This document shows, piece by piece, positions 1 through 7,973 of a stretch of DNA of 64,000 bases (position 1 is the first letter of the stretch; every line of letters starts with the position of its first letter). This DNA comes from Massilia kyonggiensis (GTDB lineage: Bacteria; Pseudomonadota; Gammaproteobacteria; Burkholderiales; Burkholderiaceae_D). Both the position numbers and the translations under genes were made by a program. The notes beneath the pieces were generated by a model. The model saw only the letters and a list, made by a program, of their open reading frames with translations. It searched no databases and was not told where the DNA came from. Location of the stretch: assembly GCF_024756235.1 (NCBI RefSeq), contig NZ_JANUGY010000014.1, positions 62,001 through 126,000 of the forward strand, read 5' to 3'.

Positions 1-1
1 C

Positions 2-349
2 CTGCCGAGCCTCGCGGTGTGCGCGGCGACACCTGCCACGCCGGGCTGCGAAGCCGTGCTGCCGACGGCATCGTTCTGCAGCACGCATCCGGGCGACGCC
101 CTCTGCGTGGTGTTCGGCGGCGGCACCGGCACCGGCCAGAACGCGCAGGGCACGCCGGTGTCCCAGGCGGTGCAGACGGTGGTCCAACTCATCAACACGT
201 CGGCGCCCGCCGTCACGGCGAGCATCACCGGCCGGAGCGACAGCGACACGTCGAAGGCCAAGGCGGACGAACGCCTGGCCGGCATCGTGCAAGCGGAACA
301 ACCTGGAGTCAAGAATGAAAAACCTGCGACCAAAATGTACTGTAATTGA
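2..349 (+). CDS. C-terminal end of a large secreted haemagglutinin-like protein (partial)
   Basis: The open frame runs in from before the window and stops at TGA 347-349, so only about 115 residues are visible. The segment has cysteine-spaced repeats (GCEAVLPTASFC, then DALC), a Gly-rich stretch and a Thr/Ser/Val-rich region. This resembles the C-terminal Cys repeats of filamentous-haemagglutinin-like, two-partner-secretion exoproteins of Oxalobacteraceae and Burkholderiales. The assignment is by pattern only, because the diagnostic N-terminal secretion domain lies outside. The last 35 bases overlap the start of the downstream FecR-domain gene, which suggests translational coupling. The first methionine codon in view (base 17) is internal and is not the real start. 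Confidence 0.55.
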   Translation: MPSLAVCAATPATPGCEAVLPTASFCSTHPGDALCVVFGGGTGTGQNAQGTPVSQAVQTVVQLINTSAPAVTASITGRSDSDTSKAKADERLAGIVQAEQPGVKNEKPATKMYCN

Positions 350-1082
350 GGCGCTGGCCCAGACACTCCTGTGCGCCGTGCTGCTGTTCGGCGCAAGCGC
401 AGCGTGGGCGGGGCAGGTCGTGGGCGTCGTGGAGCACCTGAGCGGGCCGCTCATGGACCGCAAGGCCGACGGCACCGTCAAGGTACTGGCCGCGAAGTCC
501 CAGGTGGAGAGCGGCGACACGCTCGTGGCGGAAAAGAACACGTATGCGCAGATCCGCTTCATCGACAACAGCGAGATCACGCTGCGTCCCGGCACGACGT
601 TCAAGATCGACGACTTCGCCTACGACGCCGACAAGCCGGACGGCGACAGCGCCGTGTTCAGCCTCGTGAAGGGCGGCCTGCGCTCGATCACGGGCCTGCT
701 GGGCAAGCGCAACAAGGAGAAGTTCCAGCTCAAGACGCCGGCGGCGACCATCGGCATCCGCGGCACGACGTTCATCGCGCAGTGGGTGGAAGACGCGGCG
801 GCGGTGAAATCGGCGTCCGGACCGGTCAATCCCGGCCTCGTCCCCGGCCTGCACGTGGCCGTGCTGGACGGGATGATCGTCGTGACGAACGCGGGCGGCG
901 CGCAGCACTTCCCGGCCGGGCAATTCGGCTTCGTGCCCAACATGACCGCGCCGCCGATCGTGCTGCCGCAGAATCCGGGCCTTAAATTCACGCCGCCGCC
1001 GACGTTCAGCACCAGCAGCGGGCCGCTCGCGTCGCAGGGACCGGCGGCGTTGCAGAACACGGTGGACTGCATCGTGCGCTGA
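315..1082 (+). CDS. Secreted FecR-domain protein
   Basis: 255 residues. A hydrophobic segment at about residues 12-32 ending ASAAWA-G reads as a Sec signal peptide, so the product should be periplasmic or exported. Residues about 35-160 match the FecR domain (VESGDTLVAEKNTYAQIRF, then SEITLRPGTTFKIDDF and ATIGIRGTTF). There are no transmembrane segments after the signal, so this is not the classical inner-membrane anti-sigma FecR. The C-terminal tail is Pro-rich. Stand-alone secreted FecR proteins commonly sit beside large adhesin or autotransporter genes, as here, where the start overlaps the end of the haemagglutinin-like gene. A role in assembly or anchoring of that exoprotein is inference. 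A rho-independent terminator follows 16 bases after the stop. Confidence 0.8.
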   Translation: MKNLRPKCTVIEALAQTLLCAVLLFGASAAWAGQVVGVVEHLSGPLMDRKADGTVKVLAAKSQVESGDTLVAEKNTYAQIRFIDNSEITLRPGTTFKIDDFAYDADKPDGDSAVFSLVKGGLRSITGLLGKRNKEKFQLKTPAATIGIRGTTFIAQWVEDAAAVKSASGPVNPGLVPGLHVAVLDGMIVVTNAGGAQHFPAGQFGFVPNMTAPPIVLPQNPGLKFTPPPTFSTSSGPLASQGPAALQNTVDCIVR

Positions 1083-1097
1083 CCGGCGCGGCGCGTG

Positions 1098-1128
1098 AAA
1101 AAAGCCTATGCATGCACAGGCTTTTTTT
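1098..1128 (+). terminator. Rho-independent terminator after the FecR-domain gene
   Basis: A-rich arm AAAAAAGCCT (1098-1107) pairs with AGGCTTTTTT (1118-1127), followed by T. The 3' half, TGCACAGGCTTTTTTTGTGG, recurs almost exactly at 1387-1406 on the far side of the inverted-repeat element. Confidence 0.75.
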
Positions 1129-1138
1129 GTGGGAGCGG

Positions 1139-1355
1139 AAATTCGGGGTCAGAGCACGTTTTCGTGAAAATTCGGGGTCAGAGCACATTTTGTTGCAAGA
1201 TCTTTTAAGCAGGTAAAGCATGCGGCGCCAGTGCGACCCGTTGAGAAGAGATGGCCGAACCGTTGTCGCACCGAGCCGAAGCTAGACGTTGAGACATTGA
1301 TCAAAAACGTGCTCTGACCCCGAATTTGGGAAAAAATGTGCTCTGACCCCGAATT
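1139..1355. repeat. REP-type paired inverted-repeat element (copy 1)
   Basis: Two direct copies of a roughly 23-base motif with core TTCGGGGTCAGAGCAC (1139-1162 and 1168-1191) face two inverted copies with core GTGCTCTGACCCCGAA (1303-1327 and 1331-1355). Between them are about 111 bases with no convincing gene. The same architecture recurs at 48966-49182. The layout, with paired palindromic ends and a short centre without a transposase, fits a non-autonomous REP/BIME or MITE-like element moved in trans. Similar GGGGTCAGAGCAC motifs are familiar around REP-associated (RAYT/Y1) transposase genes in betaproteobacteria (recalled, not searched). The element fills most of the 1083-1418 gap, and nothing else was seen there except the terminators. 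Confidence 0.75.
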
Positions 1356-1362
1356 GGGGGCG

Positions 1363-1401
1363 AAAAAAAGCCTGTGCACCTTCCGATGCACAGGCTTTTT
1401 T
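1363..1401. terminator. Bidirectional terminator between the REP element and the PhoH gene
   Basis: AAAAAAAGCCTGTGCA (1363-1378) pairs with TGCACAGGCTTTTTT (1387-1401), giving a long stem with A/T tracts on both sides. It lies 18 bases beyond the stop of the minus-strand PhoH-family gene and can serve both strands. It is a partial duplicate of the 1098-1128 terminator. Confidence 0.75.
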
Positions 1402-1418
1402 GTGGGAGCGTATGACCG

Positions 1419-3221
1419 TTACAACACGTCGCTCGCGTGATCCGCCAGGCGCGAACGCTCGCCGCGCGCCAGGGTCACGTGGCCGCCGTGACCCCAGCCC
1501 TTGAAGCGGTCGACCACGTACGTCAGGCCGCTCGAGCCCTCGGTGAGGTAAGGCGTGTCGATCTGCGCGATGTTGCCGAGGCAGAGGATCTTCGTGCCCG
1601 GACCCGCGCGCGTGACCAGCGTCTTCATCTGCTTCGGCGTCAGGTTCTGCGCCTCGTCGATGATGAGGAACTTGTTCACGAACGTGCGGCCGCGCATGAA
1701 GTTCAGCGACTTGATCTTGATGCGCGAGCGGATCAGGTCCTGCGTCGCCGCGCGGCCCCAGTCGCCCGCGTCGCCGTCGCCCTTCATGAGCACTTCCAGG
1801 TTGTCGTCGAAGGCGCCCATCCACGGCGACATCTTTTCTTCCTCCGTGCCGGGCAGGAAGCCGATGTCTTCGCCGACGGGCACGGTCACGCGGGTGACGA
1901 TGATCTCGTTGTAGACCTTCGTTTCCAGCACCTGCGCCAGGCCTGCCGCCAGCGCCAGCAGCGTTTTACCGGTACCGGCCTGGCCGAGCAGCGAGACGAA
2001 GTCGACTTCCGGATTCATGAGCAGGTTCAGCGCGAAGTTCTGCTCGCGGTTGCGCGCCGTGATGCCCCACACGTTGTTCTTGTTGCTGGAATAGTCGCGC
2101 AGGGTCTGCAGGACGGCGGTCTTGCCGTTGATCTGCTTGACCTGGGCGTACAGCGGCGCCTCGCCGTTCTTCGGTTCCAGGTACACGAACTGGTTGACGA
2201 GCAGCGTCGGGATCAAGGGACCCGTGATGCGGTAGAACGTGGACGAGTAGCCGCCCTTGATCTCCTGCCACGATTCCACGCCCTTGCCGTGCTTTGTCCA
2301 GAAGTCGTCAGGCAGCTGGACGATGCCCGAGTACAGCAGGTCGGTATCTTCCAGCACGTGGTCGTTGAAATAGTCTTCCGCGGCCAGGCCCAGCGCGCGC
2401 GCCTTGATGCGCATGTTGATGTCCTTCGACACCAGCACGATCGCGCGGCCCGGCTGCTCGGCTTCAAGCGCGCGCACGACACCGAGGATCTGGTTGTCGG
2501 CCTTGCCGGACGGCAGACCCTCGGGCAGGGCGGCGCCGTTCAGGCGCGTCTGGAAGTGCAGGCGGCCCTTCGCATCCTTGTTGCCCAGCTTGGCCAGCGG
2601 GATGCCTGATTCGATGGCGTCGTCGTCGACGTTGGCGATCAGGGCGTCCAGCGTGCGCGAGACCTGGCGCGCGTTGCGCGCGACTTCCGACATGCCCTTC
2701 TTGTGGTTGTCGAGTTCTTCCAGCGTCATCATCGGCAGGTAGACGTCGTGTTCCTCGAAGCGGAACAGCGAGGTCGGGTCGTGCATCAGCACGTTCGTGT
2801 CGAGCACGAACACCTTCGTGGCGCCCGACGTGTCGGCCTTGCGGCTCGCTTGCGACTTGACGTTGACCTCGACCGGCTTGTGCTTGGCCGGATGCGGTTC
2901 GTTCATGTCGGTCTCGCGCAGCTTGGCGGTGGCCTTGCCCGGTTTCGCGGGCTTCTCGGCGCGTGCCGGAGCAGGCTCCGTGACGGGGGCGGCCGCCGGC
3001 TTGTCTTCGCGCGCGGGCGCCTCGGCCAGCAGGGCGGCCTTCGACTTGCGCGGCTTCGTCGCCTTGGGGGCGGGCACGGCCGGGCCGCTGATCAGGTCTT
3101 CGACGGGGTCGTTTTCCGCTTTCGCGGCTGCGCGCACAGGCGTCTTGCCCGGTTCGGCCCTCGGGTAATCCTTGGCCAGCAGGATGGTGGCCGGCTTGGT
3201 GGGGAGTTTAGGCAGTGGCAT
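1419..3221 (-). CDS. PIN-domain / PhoH-family ATPase
   Basis: About 600 residues. A low-complexity Ala/Lys/Pro-rich N-terminal region of about 130 residues is followed by a PIN nuclease-like domain (VFVLDTNVLMHDP, then LEELDNHKKG) and a C-terminal PhoH ATPase with Walker A GQAGTGKT and Walker B FLIIDEAQNL. PIN-PhoH (PhoH2-like) proteins combine a ribonuclease fold with an RNA helicase-like ATPase and are linked to RNA turnover or toxin-antitoxin-like activity. The exact substrate here is unknown. The ATG at 3221 is chosen because it gives the natural N-terminus MPLPKLPTKPA; a GTG at 3269 is also open but adds 16 atypical residues. The shared terminator at 1363-1401 lies just downstream. The gene is about 220 bases downstream of the peroxiredoxin gene, so it probably has its own promoter. 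Confidence 0.88.
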   Translation of the reverse strand: MPLPKLPTKPATILLAKDYPRAEPGKTPVRAAAKAENDPVEDLISGPAVPAPKATKPRKSKAALLAEAPAREDKPAAAPVTEPAPARAEKPAKPGKATAKLRETDMNEPHPAKHKPVEVNVKSQASRKADTSGATKVFVLDTNVLMHDPTSLFRFEEHDVYLPMMTLEELDNHKKGMSEVARNARQVSRTLDALIANVDDDAIESGIPLAKLGNKDAKGRLHFQTRLNGAALPEGLPSGKADNQILGVVRALEAEQPGRAIVLVSKDINMRIKARALGLAAEDYFNDHVLEDTDLLYSGIVQLPDDFWTKHGKGVESWQEIKGGYSSTFYRITGPLIPTLLVNQFVYLEPKNGEAPLYAQVKQINGKTAVLQTLRDYSSNKNNVWGITARNREQNFALNLLMNPEVDFVSLLGQAGTGKTLLALAAGLAQVLETKVYNEIIVTRVTVPVGEDIGFLPGTEEEKMSPWMGAFDDNLEVLMKGDGDAGDWGRAATQDLIRSRIKIKSLNFMRGRTFVNKFLIIDEAQNLTPKQMKTLVTRAGPGTKILCLGNIAQIDTPYLTEGSSGLTYVVDRFKGWGHGGHVTLARGERSRLADHASDVL

Positions 3222-3442
3222 CAGGTTCTCAATCCAGAAAAGAAGTCGGAAAAACGCTCCGCACGGCACGCGCGCGCCGTCGGGCAGACAGATGCAACTG
3301 GGGGGAGCTGCGAGGCGCCGGCGAGCCCAGACGGGGGCCCTGGCCGGCAGCCAGATTGGAATGATGCGGTGAGGTAAAACAGTGACTCAAAATAGGCGAA
3401 CGCTCGGCTAAGGGTTTTCAATAACCATCGCCAGCCCGCTCT

Positions 3443-3913
3443 TCAAGGCTGGCTTTTCAAAAATTCCAGCACTTCATTGACGTGATCATTGACTTTCACG
3501 CCACGCCATTCTTTCACCAACTTGCCGTCAGCGTCAATGACAAACGTACTGCGCTCTACCCCCCGCACTTTTTTGCCGTACATGTTCTTCATCTTCATGA
3601 CGTCGAACTGGGTGCACACGGCTTCGTCCGGATCGGAAATCAGTTCGAAGGGCAGGCCCAGCTTGGCCTTGAAGTTGTCGTGCGAGCGCAGGGAATCGCG
3701 GCTGATGCCGTAGACGTCGGTGTTCAAGGCCTTGAACTCGTCGTAGCGGTCGCGGAAGTTCATCGCTTCCGTCGTACAGCCGGGGGTATTGTCTTTGGGA
3801 TAGAAGTACAGCACCGTATAGCGCGCCGGGCGACCGTTCAGTCGGAACGTCTGGTCGCCGGTCATCGGCGCGCTGAAATCGGCTACAGGTGCTGCGGTTG
3901 GGCTTTCGGCCAC
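3443..3913 (-). CDS. bcp: Peroxiredoxin, BCP/PrxQ type
   Basis: 156 residues, a normal size for thiol peroxidases that reduce hydrogen peroxide and organic hydroperoxides in the cytoplasm. The peroxidatic cysteine is Cys46 in PKDNTPGCTTE. The resolving cysteine that E. coli BCP has five residues later is replaced by Met51. The only other cysteine is Cys100, so the enzyme must use another resolving residue, a partner thiol, or a 1-Cys mechanism. The start is GTG at 3913 with an AGGAG Shine-Dalgarno seven bases upstream. It follows arnD after 40 bases on the same strand and may be read through from the arn cluster, though the functional link is unclear. Confidence 0.88.
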   Translation of the reverse strand: MAESPTAAPVADFSAPMTGDQTFRLNGRPARYTVLYFYPKDNTPGCTTEAMNFRDRYDEFKALNTDVYGISRDSLRSHDNFKAKLGLPFELISDPDEAVCTQFDVMKMKNMYGKKVRGVERSTFVIDADGKLVKEWRGVKVNDHVNEVLEFLKSQP

Positions 3914-3953
3914 GGTTTTTCTCCTGTTGGATGCGCGGCCGGTAAGCCGCGTG

Positions 3954-4895
3954 TCACTTCACGGTGTCGAGGATGATCAGTTCCCCTGAGCGTCCCGGTA
4001 ACTCGCCCCACTGGACCGGATGCTCGGGCAGCGGGTCGCCTTTTATCTTCTCATAATAGTCCGCCATCGAGGCAAGTCGGTAGCCTTGGGCTTTCCAACC
4101 TGACAACAGCTGCTCGAATATGGGGGCGAGTTTCTGTCCTTCAAGCTCCGCGTGCAAGGTATATACGTGGTCGCGCTGCGGATTCGCCGTCAGCTTCAGC
4201 AGGTGGGCGGCGATGTTGTGCTCGTCGATGACGGTGCCGTCGATCTCGCGGCCCAGCAGCTCGTCCAGCGTCGGCAGCGTGGTGGGCATCTGGATGTGCG
4301 ACAGCCCGCGGTAGCGGTATGGGCCGAATGTCGGATCGGCCAGCGAGCCGTCGTCGCGCAACTGGGCGCGGCCGTCCGACGCGTAGCGGTAGCCCACCGC
4401 ATCGTGACGCGCGAACGCGTGCTGGTTCATCTGCCAGCCCGCCGCGCCATGCGTGTGCGGCCGCTCGCCGAACACCTGCGCATAGCGCTGCTCGCTCTTC
4501 TTCATCATCCGGTCCGTCCACGCCGCGTCGCGCCCGCGCACGTTGTCCTGCCACCAGACGTGGTCCCACGTGTGGATGCCGCATTCGAAGCCGGCATCGC
4601 GCGCGGCGCGCATCTCGGCCGCCGCTTTCGCCCCGATGTCCGGACCGGGCAGCAGCACGCCGTACATCAGCGTCTTGAAGCCGTAGTGCTCCACGACGGA
4701 CGTGCGCGACACCTTCTGGAAGAAGCCGGGACGCAGCGCGCGCCGCATCGCCCATCCCGTGTGGTCGGGGCCCAGCGAAAACAGGAACGTCGCACCGGCG
4801 CCGTGCGCGCTCAGCATGCGCACGAGGTTGGGCACGCCTTCGCGCGTGCCGCGGTAGGTGTCGACGTCGATCTTGAGGACGAGCAGCGGTGCCAA
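3954..4895 (-). CDS. arnD: 4-deoxy-4-formamido-L-arabinose-phosphoundecaprenol deformylase ArnD
   Basis: 313 residues of the polysaccharide-deacetylase (NodB) fold. The N-terminal LKIDVDTYRGTREGVP matches the ArnD signature that carries the catalytic Asp. GIHTWDHVWW supplies the metal-binding His motif and FGERPHTHGAAGW is the typical substrate loop. ArnD removes the formyl group from undecaprenyl-phosphate-L-Ara4FN at the inner membrane, giving the donor for lipid A modification. The start is TTG at 4895, supported by AAGGA seven bases upstream, overlapping the stop of the preceding decarboxylase gene. It is the last arn gene of the minus-strand run. Confidence 0.9.
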   Translation of the reverse strand: MAPLLVLKIDVDTYRGTREGVPNLVRMLSAHGAGATFLFSLGPDHTGWAMRRALRPGFFQKVSRTSVVEHYGFKTLMYGVLLPGPDIGAKAAAEMRAARDAGFECGIHTWDHVWWQDNVRGRDAAWTDRMMKKSEQRYAQVFGERPHTHGAAGWQMNQHAFARHDAVGYRYASDGRAQLRDDGSLADPTFGPYRYRGLSHIQMPTTLPTLDELLGREIDGTVIDEHNIAAHLLKLTANPQRDHVYTLHAELEGQKLAPIFEQLLSGWKAQGYRLASMADYYEKIKGDPLPEHPVQWGELPGRSGELIILDTVK

Positions 4896-4905
4896 GGCCG
4901 GTTCC

Positions 4906-5946
4906 TTAATCGACGAGGGCCTGGGCCGCCGCGACCTGGCCGCGGTAGGCGTCGAAGATGTGGCGCAGCGCGTCCGCCATCGTCACCGACGGTGCCCAAT
5001 CGAGGTCGTTCTTCGTGTTCTCGATCTTCGGCACGCGGTTCTGCACGTCCTGGTACCCGGTGCCGTAGTAGGCGCCCGAGCTGGTCTCGACGATTTTCAC
5101 TTTCTCCGCGCCGGCCGCGTATTCCGGGTACTCGGCCGCGAGCTTCATCATCATGTCGGCCAGTTCGCGGATCGAGTAGTTGTTCGTCGGGTTGCCGATG
5201 TTGTAGATCTGGCCCGTCGCCTTGCCGTCCTTGTTCTCGATGATCTTCATGAGCGCCGAGATGCCGTCGTCGATGTACGTGAAGGCGCGCTTCTGGTGGC
5301 CGCCGTCGACGAGCTGGATGGTCTCGCCGCGCACGATGTGGCCGAAGAACTGCGTCAGCACGCGCGACGAACCTTCCTTCGGCGTGTGGATCGAGTCCAG
5401 GCCGGCGCCGATCCAGTTGAACGGGCGGAACAGCGTGAAGTTCAGGCCTTCCATGCCGTAGCCCCAGATCACGCGGTCCATCAGCTGCTTGGCGCAGGCG
5501 TAGATCCAACGCGGCTTGTTGATCGGGCCGTAGACCAGTTCCGAGTTCTCCGGATCGAATTCGGCGTCGCGGCTCATGCCGTAGACTTCCGACGTCGACG
5601 GGAAGATCAGGTGCTTTTTATATTTCGCGGCCGAGCGGACGATCGGCAGGTTCGCCTCGAAGTCCAGTTCGAAGACTTTCAGCGGCTCCTTCACGTACGT
5701 CGACGGCGTCGCGATGGCGACCAGCGGCAGGATCACGTCGCATTTCTTGACGTGGTACTCGACCCATTCCGTGTTGATCGTGATGTCGCCTTCGAAGAAG
5801 TGCATGCGCGGATTACCGAGCAAGTGGCTGATGCGGTCGGACGCCATGTCCATGCCGTAGACTTCCCAGTCGGTCGTCTCGAGGATGCGCTTGGACAGGT
5901 GGTGGCCGATGAAGCCGTTGACGCCGAGGATGAGGACTTTTTTCAT
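4906..5946 (-). CDS. arnA: UDP-glucuronate decarboxylase (separate ArnA C-terminal domain)
   Basis: 346 residues, an extended short-chain dehydrogenase with N-terminal KKVLILGVNGFIG (GxxGxxG Rossmann motif). Counterparts of the ArnA decarboxylase active site are visible: TSEVYG (Ser-Glu), YACAKQ (YxxxK) and GGHQKRAFTYIDDG (Arg). The enzyme oxidatively decarboxylates UDP-glucuronate to UDP-Ara4O, the first step of the aminoarabinose pathway. In E. coli this domain is fused behind the formyltransferase in one polypeptide. Here the two halves are separate genes with a 22-base gap, the decarboxylase lying downstream. The ATG at 5946 is preferred over upstream in-frame codons that would intrude on the formyltransferase gene. 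Confidence 0.9.
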   Translation of the reverse strand: MKKVLILGVNGFIGHHLSKRILETTDWEVYGMDMASDRISHLLGNPRMHFFEGDITINTEWVEYHVKKCDVILPLVAIATPSTYVKEPLKVFELDFEANLPIVRSAAKYKKHLIFPSTSEVYGMSRDAEFDPENSELVYGPINKPRWIYACAKQLMDRVIWGYGMEGLNFTLFRPFNWIGAGLDSIHTPKEGSSRVLTQFFGHIVRGETIQLVDGGHQKRAFTYIDDGISALMKIIENKDGKATGQIYNIGNPTNNYSIRELADMMMKLAAEYPEYAAGAEKVKIVETSSGAYYGTGYQDVQNRVPKIENTKNDLDWAPSVTMADALRHIFDAYRGQVAAAQALVD

Positions 5947-5968
5947 GTGGGTTTTCCTGGATGCTTGT

Positions 5969-6886
5969 TCAGGCCTGGCCTTCTGCGAGTTGTGCCCGCA
6001 GTTCGGCAGGCGAAATGCGCAGGCCGTCGGCCAGCAGGCTGTGAATGACCAGCGCGCGGCCGTCGCCGCAGACGCCGAGGATGGCATTATCGACGACCGC
6101 GAGGCCCGGCGAGAGGCCCTGAACATTACCGTTCTGTAATCGAGCGCGTTCGATGACGTAGCGGCGTGGTCCGATGTTCGTGAACGCGCCGGGGTAGGGC
6201 GGGGCGACCGCGCGGTGCAGGTTGTAGACCTCCTGCGCGGGCTTGCTCCAGTCGATGCGGCCGTCTTCCGGTTTGCGGCCGCCGAAGTAGCCGCCTTTCG
6301 TCAGGTCGTTGGGCGTACGCGGCGCGGTGCCGGCGAGGAGGCTCGGCAGCACGTCATACAGCGCCAGCTCCGCGGCGACCGTCACCTTGCCGAACACTTC
6401 GAACGCGGTATCGTCCGGCAGGATCGGCACGGCCTGCTGCGCGACGATGGCGCCGGCGTCCGGTTTCACCGTCATCTCGTGCAGGGTGGCGCCCGTCTCG
6501 GTGGCACCGTGCAGCACGGCCCAGTTGGTGGGTGCGCGGCCGCGGAACGCGGGCAGCAGCGAGCCGTGCATGTTGTACGCGGGGGCGATGTCGAGGATCG
6601 CCTGCGGCAGCATGTGGCGGAAGTAGAAGCTGAACATCAGGTCCGGTTGCGCGGCCCGGATGGCCTCGAGCAGGTCGGCGCCTTTCGCATCGTCCGGGGT
6701 GAGGTAGGGGATGCCTTCGGTCTCGCACAGCGAGAGGACGGATTCGAACCAGATGTTTTCGGTGGCGCTGTCCTGGTGCGTGATGACGAGGGCGACGTCG
6801 ACGCCGCCGGCCAGCAGCACCTTCAGGCAGCGTACGCCCACGTTGTGGTAGGCGAAGACGACTGCGCGTTTGCGGGGTTGGGTCAT
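5969..6886 (-). CDS. arnA: UDP-L-Ara4N formyltransferase (separate ArnA N-terminal domain)
   Basis: 305 residues, a methionyl-tRNA-formyltransferase-like fold. The formyl-transfer motifs are present: YNMHGSLLPAFRGRAP with the catalytic Asn and His, and KPDAGAIVAQQ with the catalytic Asp. It N-formylates UDP-L-Ara4N using 10-formyl-tetrahydrofolate. It is a complete stand-alone domain followed 22 bases later by the decarboxylase gene; no frameshift trace or fused linker is visible, so this is a genuine two-gene arrangement. It lies 88 bases downstream of arnC. Confidence 0.88.
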   Translation of the reverse strand: MTQPRKRAVVFAYHNVGVRCLKVLLAGGVDVALVITHQDSATENIWFESVLSLCETEGIPYLTPDDAKGADLLEAIRAAQPDLMFSFYFRHMLPQAILDIAPAYNMHGSLLPAFRGRAPTNWAVLHGATETGATLHEMTVKPDAGAIVAQQAVPILPDDTAFEVFGKVTVAAELALYDVLPSLLAGTAPRTPNDLTKGGYFGGRKPEDGRIDWSKPAQEVYNLHRAVAPPYPGAFTNIGPRRYVIERARLQNGNVQGLSPGLAVVDNAILGVCGDGRALVIHSLLADGLRISPAELRAQLAEGQA

Positions 6887-6974
6887 GTTCTTTCGGGCCG
6901 TGAAGGCGAGTGAGGTTGTTCGTCGCCCGCGCCGCTGGGGCGGGGCGACGTATTGTAGTGCGCCGGCCGGACGC

Positions 6975-7973
6975 TCAGCGCACGACCTGCCGCTTCTCGA
7001 CCCCGTCCGTCTCGGCGAGATCCGCCGGCACGCCCTGCAGGATCGTGGCGACGACGTAGCGCGGCCGTGCGCGCACCTGCTGGTAGATGCGGCCCACGTA
7101 TTCGCCCACGAGGCCGATGCCGAACAGGATCACGCCCATGAAAAAGAACGCGATCGCGAACAGCGTGAACACGCCTTCCGCCTCGGCGCCCAGCAGGAAG
7201 CGGCGGAAGATGAGCACGACCACCAGCAGCGCCGACAGCACCGCCAGGGTCATGCCCAGCAGCGAGAACATCTGCAGCGGCACGAGCGAGAAGCCCGTCA
7301 TCAGGTCGAAGTTCAGGCGAATGAGGCTGTACAGCGAATACTTCGATTCGCCGGCCGCGCGTTCCTCGTGCTCGACGACGATCTCCGTCGGCTTGCGCGC
7401 GAACTTGTACGCGAGCGCCGGCACGAAGGTGTTCACTTCGCCGCACTGGTTGACGAGGTCGATCACGTTGCGGCCGTAGGCGCGCAGCATGTTGCCCTGG
7501 TCCGTGATGTGGATGTTCGTGATGCGCTCGCGCAGGCGGTTCATCGCTTTCGACGCCACCGTGCGCCACGCGGAATCCTGGCGCTTGCGGCGGATCGAGC
7601 CCACGTAGTCGTAGCCCTCGCGCATCTTGGCGATCAGCTTGTGGATCTCTTCCGGCGGATTCTGCAGGTCGGCGTCGAGCGTGATGACGATCTGGCCGCG
7701 CGTCTGCTCGAAGCCCGCGAGGATCGCCATGTGCTGGCCGTAGTTGCCGTTGAAGAGGACGACGCGTGTGACGTCCGGGCGCTTGCGGTACTGCTCCGCG
7801 AGGATCGACACCGAGTTGTCGCGGCTGCCGTCGTTGACGAAGATGACTTCGTACGGCACGCCCAGCGCATCCATCGCGGGGTACAGGCGCGCGAACAGGT
7901 TCGCCAGGCCCGCTTCCTCGTTATAGACCGGGATGACGACCGAGACTTCCGGCTTCATGGCTGCCGTCGTCAT
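6975..7973 (-). CDS. arnC: Undecaprenyl-phosphate 4-deoxy-4-formamido-L-arabinose transferase ArnC
   Basis: 332 residues. An N-terminal GT2 domain (VSVVIPVYNEEAGL, ITLDADLQNPPEEI, RRKRQDSAWR) is followed by two C-terminal membrane helices (about residues 235-257 and 275-297). This is the ArnC/DPM1-like architecture that loads Ara4FN onto undecaprenyl phosphate at the inner membrane. Its ATG overlaps the arnB stop in an ATGA, showing translational coupling. The open frame continues upstream through arnB, but only the start at 7973 gives the conserved GT2 N-terminus. Confidence 0.9.
   Translation of the reverse strand: MTTAAMKPEVSVVIPVYNEEAGLANLFARLYPAMDALGVPYEVIFVNDGSRDNSVSILAEQYRKRPDVTRVVLFNGNYGQHMAILAGFEQTRGQIVITLDADLQNPPEEIHKLIAKMREGYDYVGSIRRKRQDSAWRTVASKAMNRLRERITNIHITDQGNMLRAYGRNVIDLVNQCGEVNTFVPALAYKFARKPTEIVVEHEERAAGESKYSLYSLIRLNFDLMTGFSLVPLQMFSLLGMTLAVLSALLVVVLIFRRFLLGAEAEGVFTLFAIAFFFMGVILFGIGLVGEYVGRIYQQVRARPRYVVATILQGVPADLAETDGVEKRQVVR

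Noticed and set aside
1192-1302. Possible small gene in the centre of REP element copy 1
   Set aside because: Short frames here run through the repeat ends and have no Shine-Dalgarno. The centre differs in the second copy, so it is unlikely to be cargo.
3425-3452. Terminator at the end of bcp
   Set aside because: A GCCAGCC/GGCTGGC stem overlaps the stop codon, but no T run follows on the minus strand. Too weak to call.
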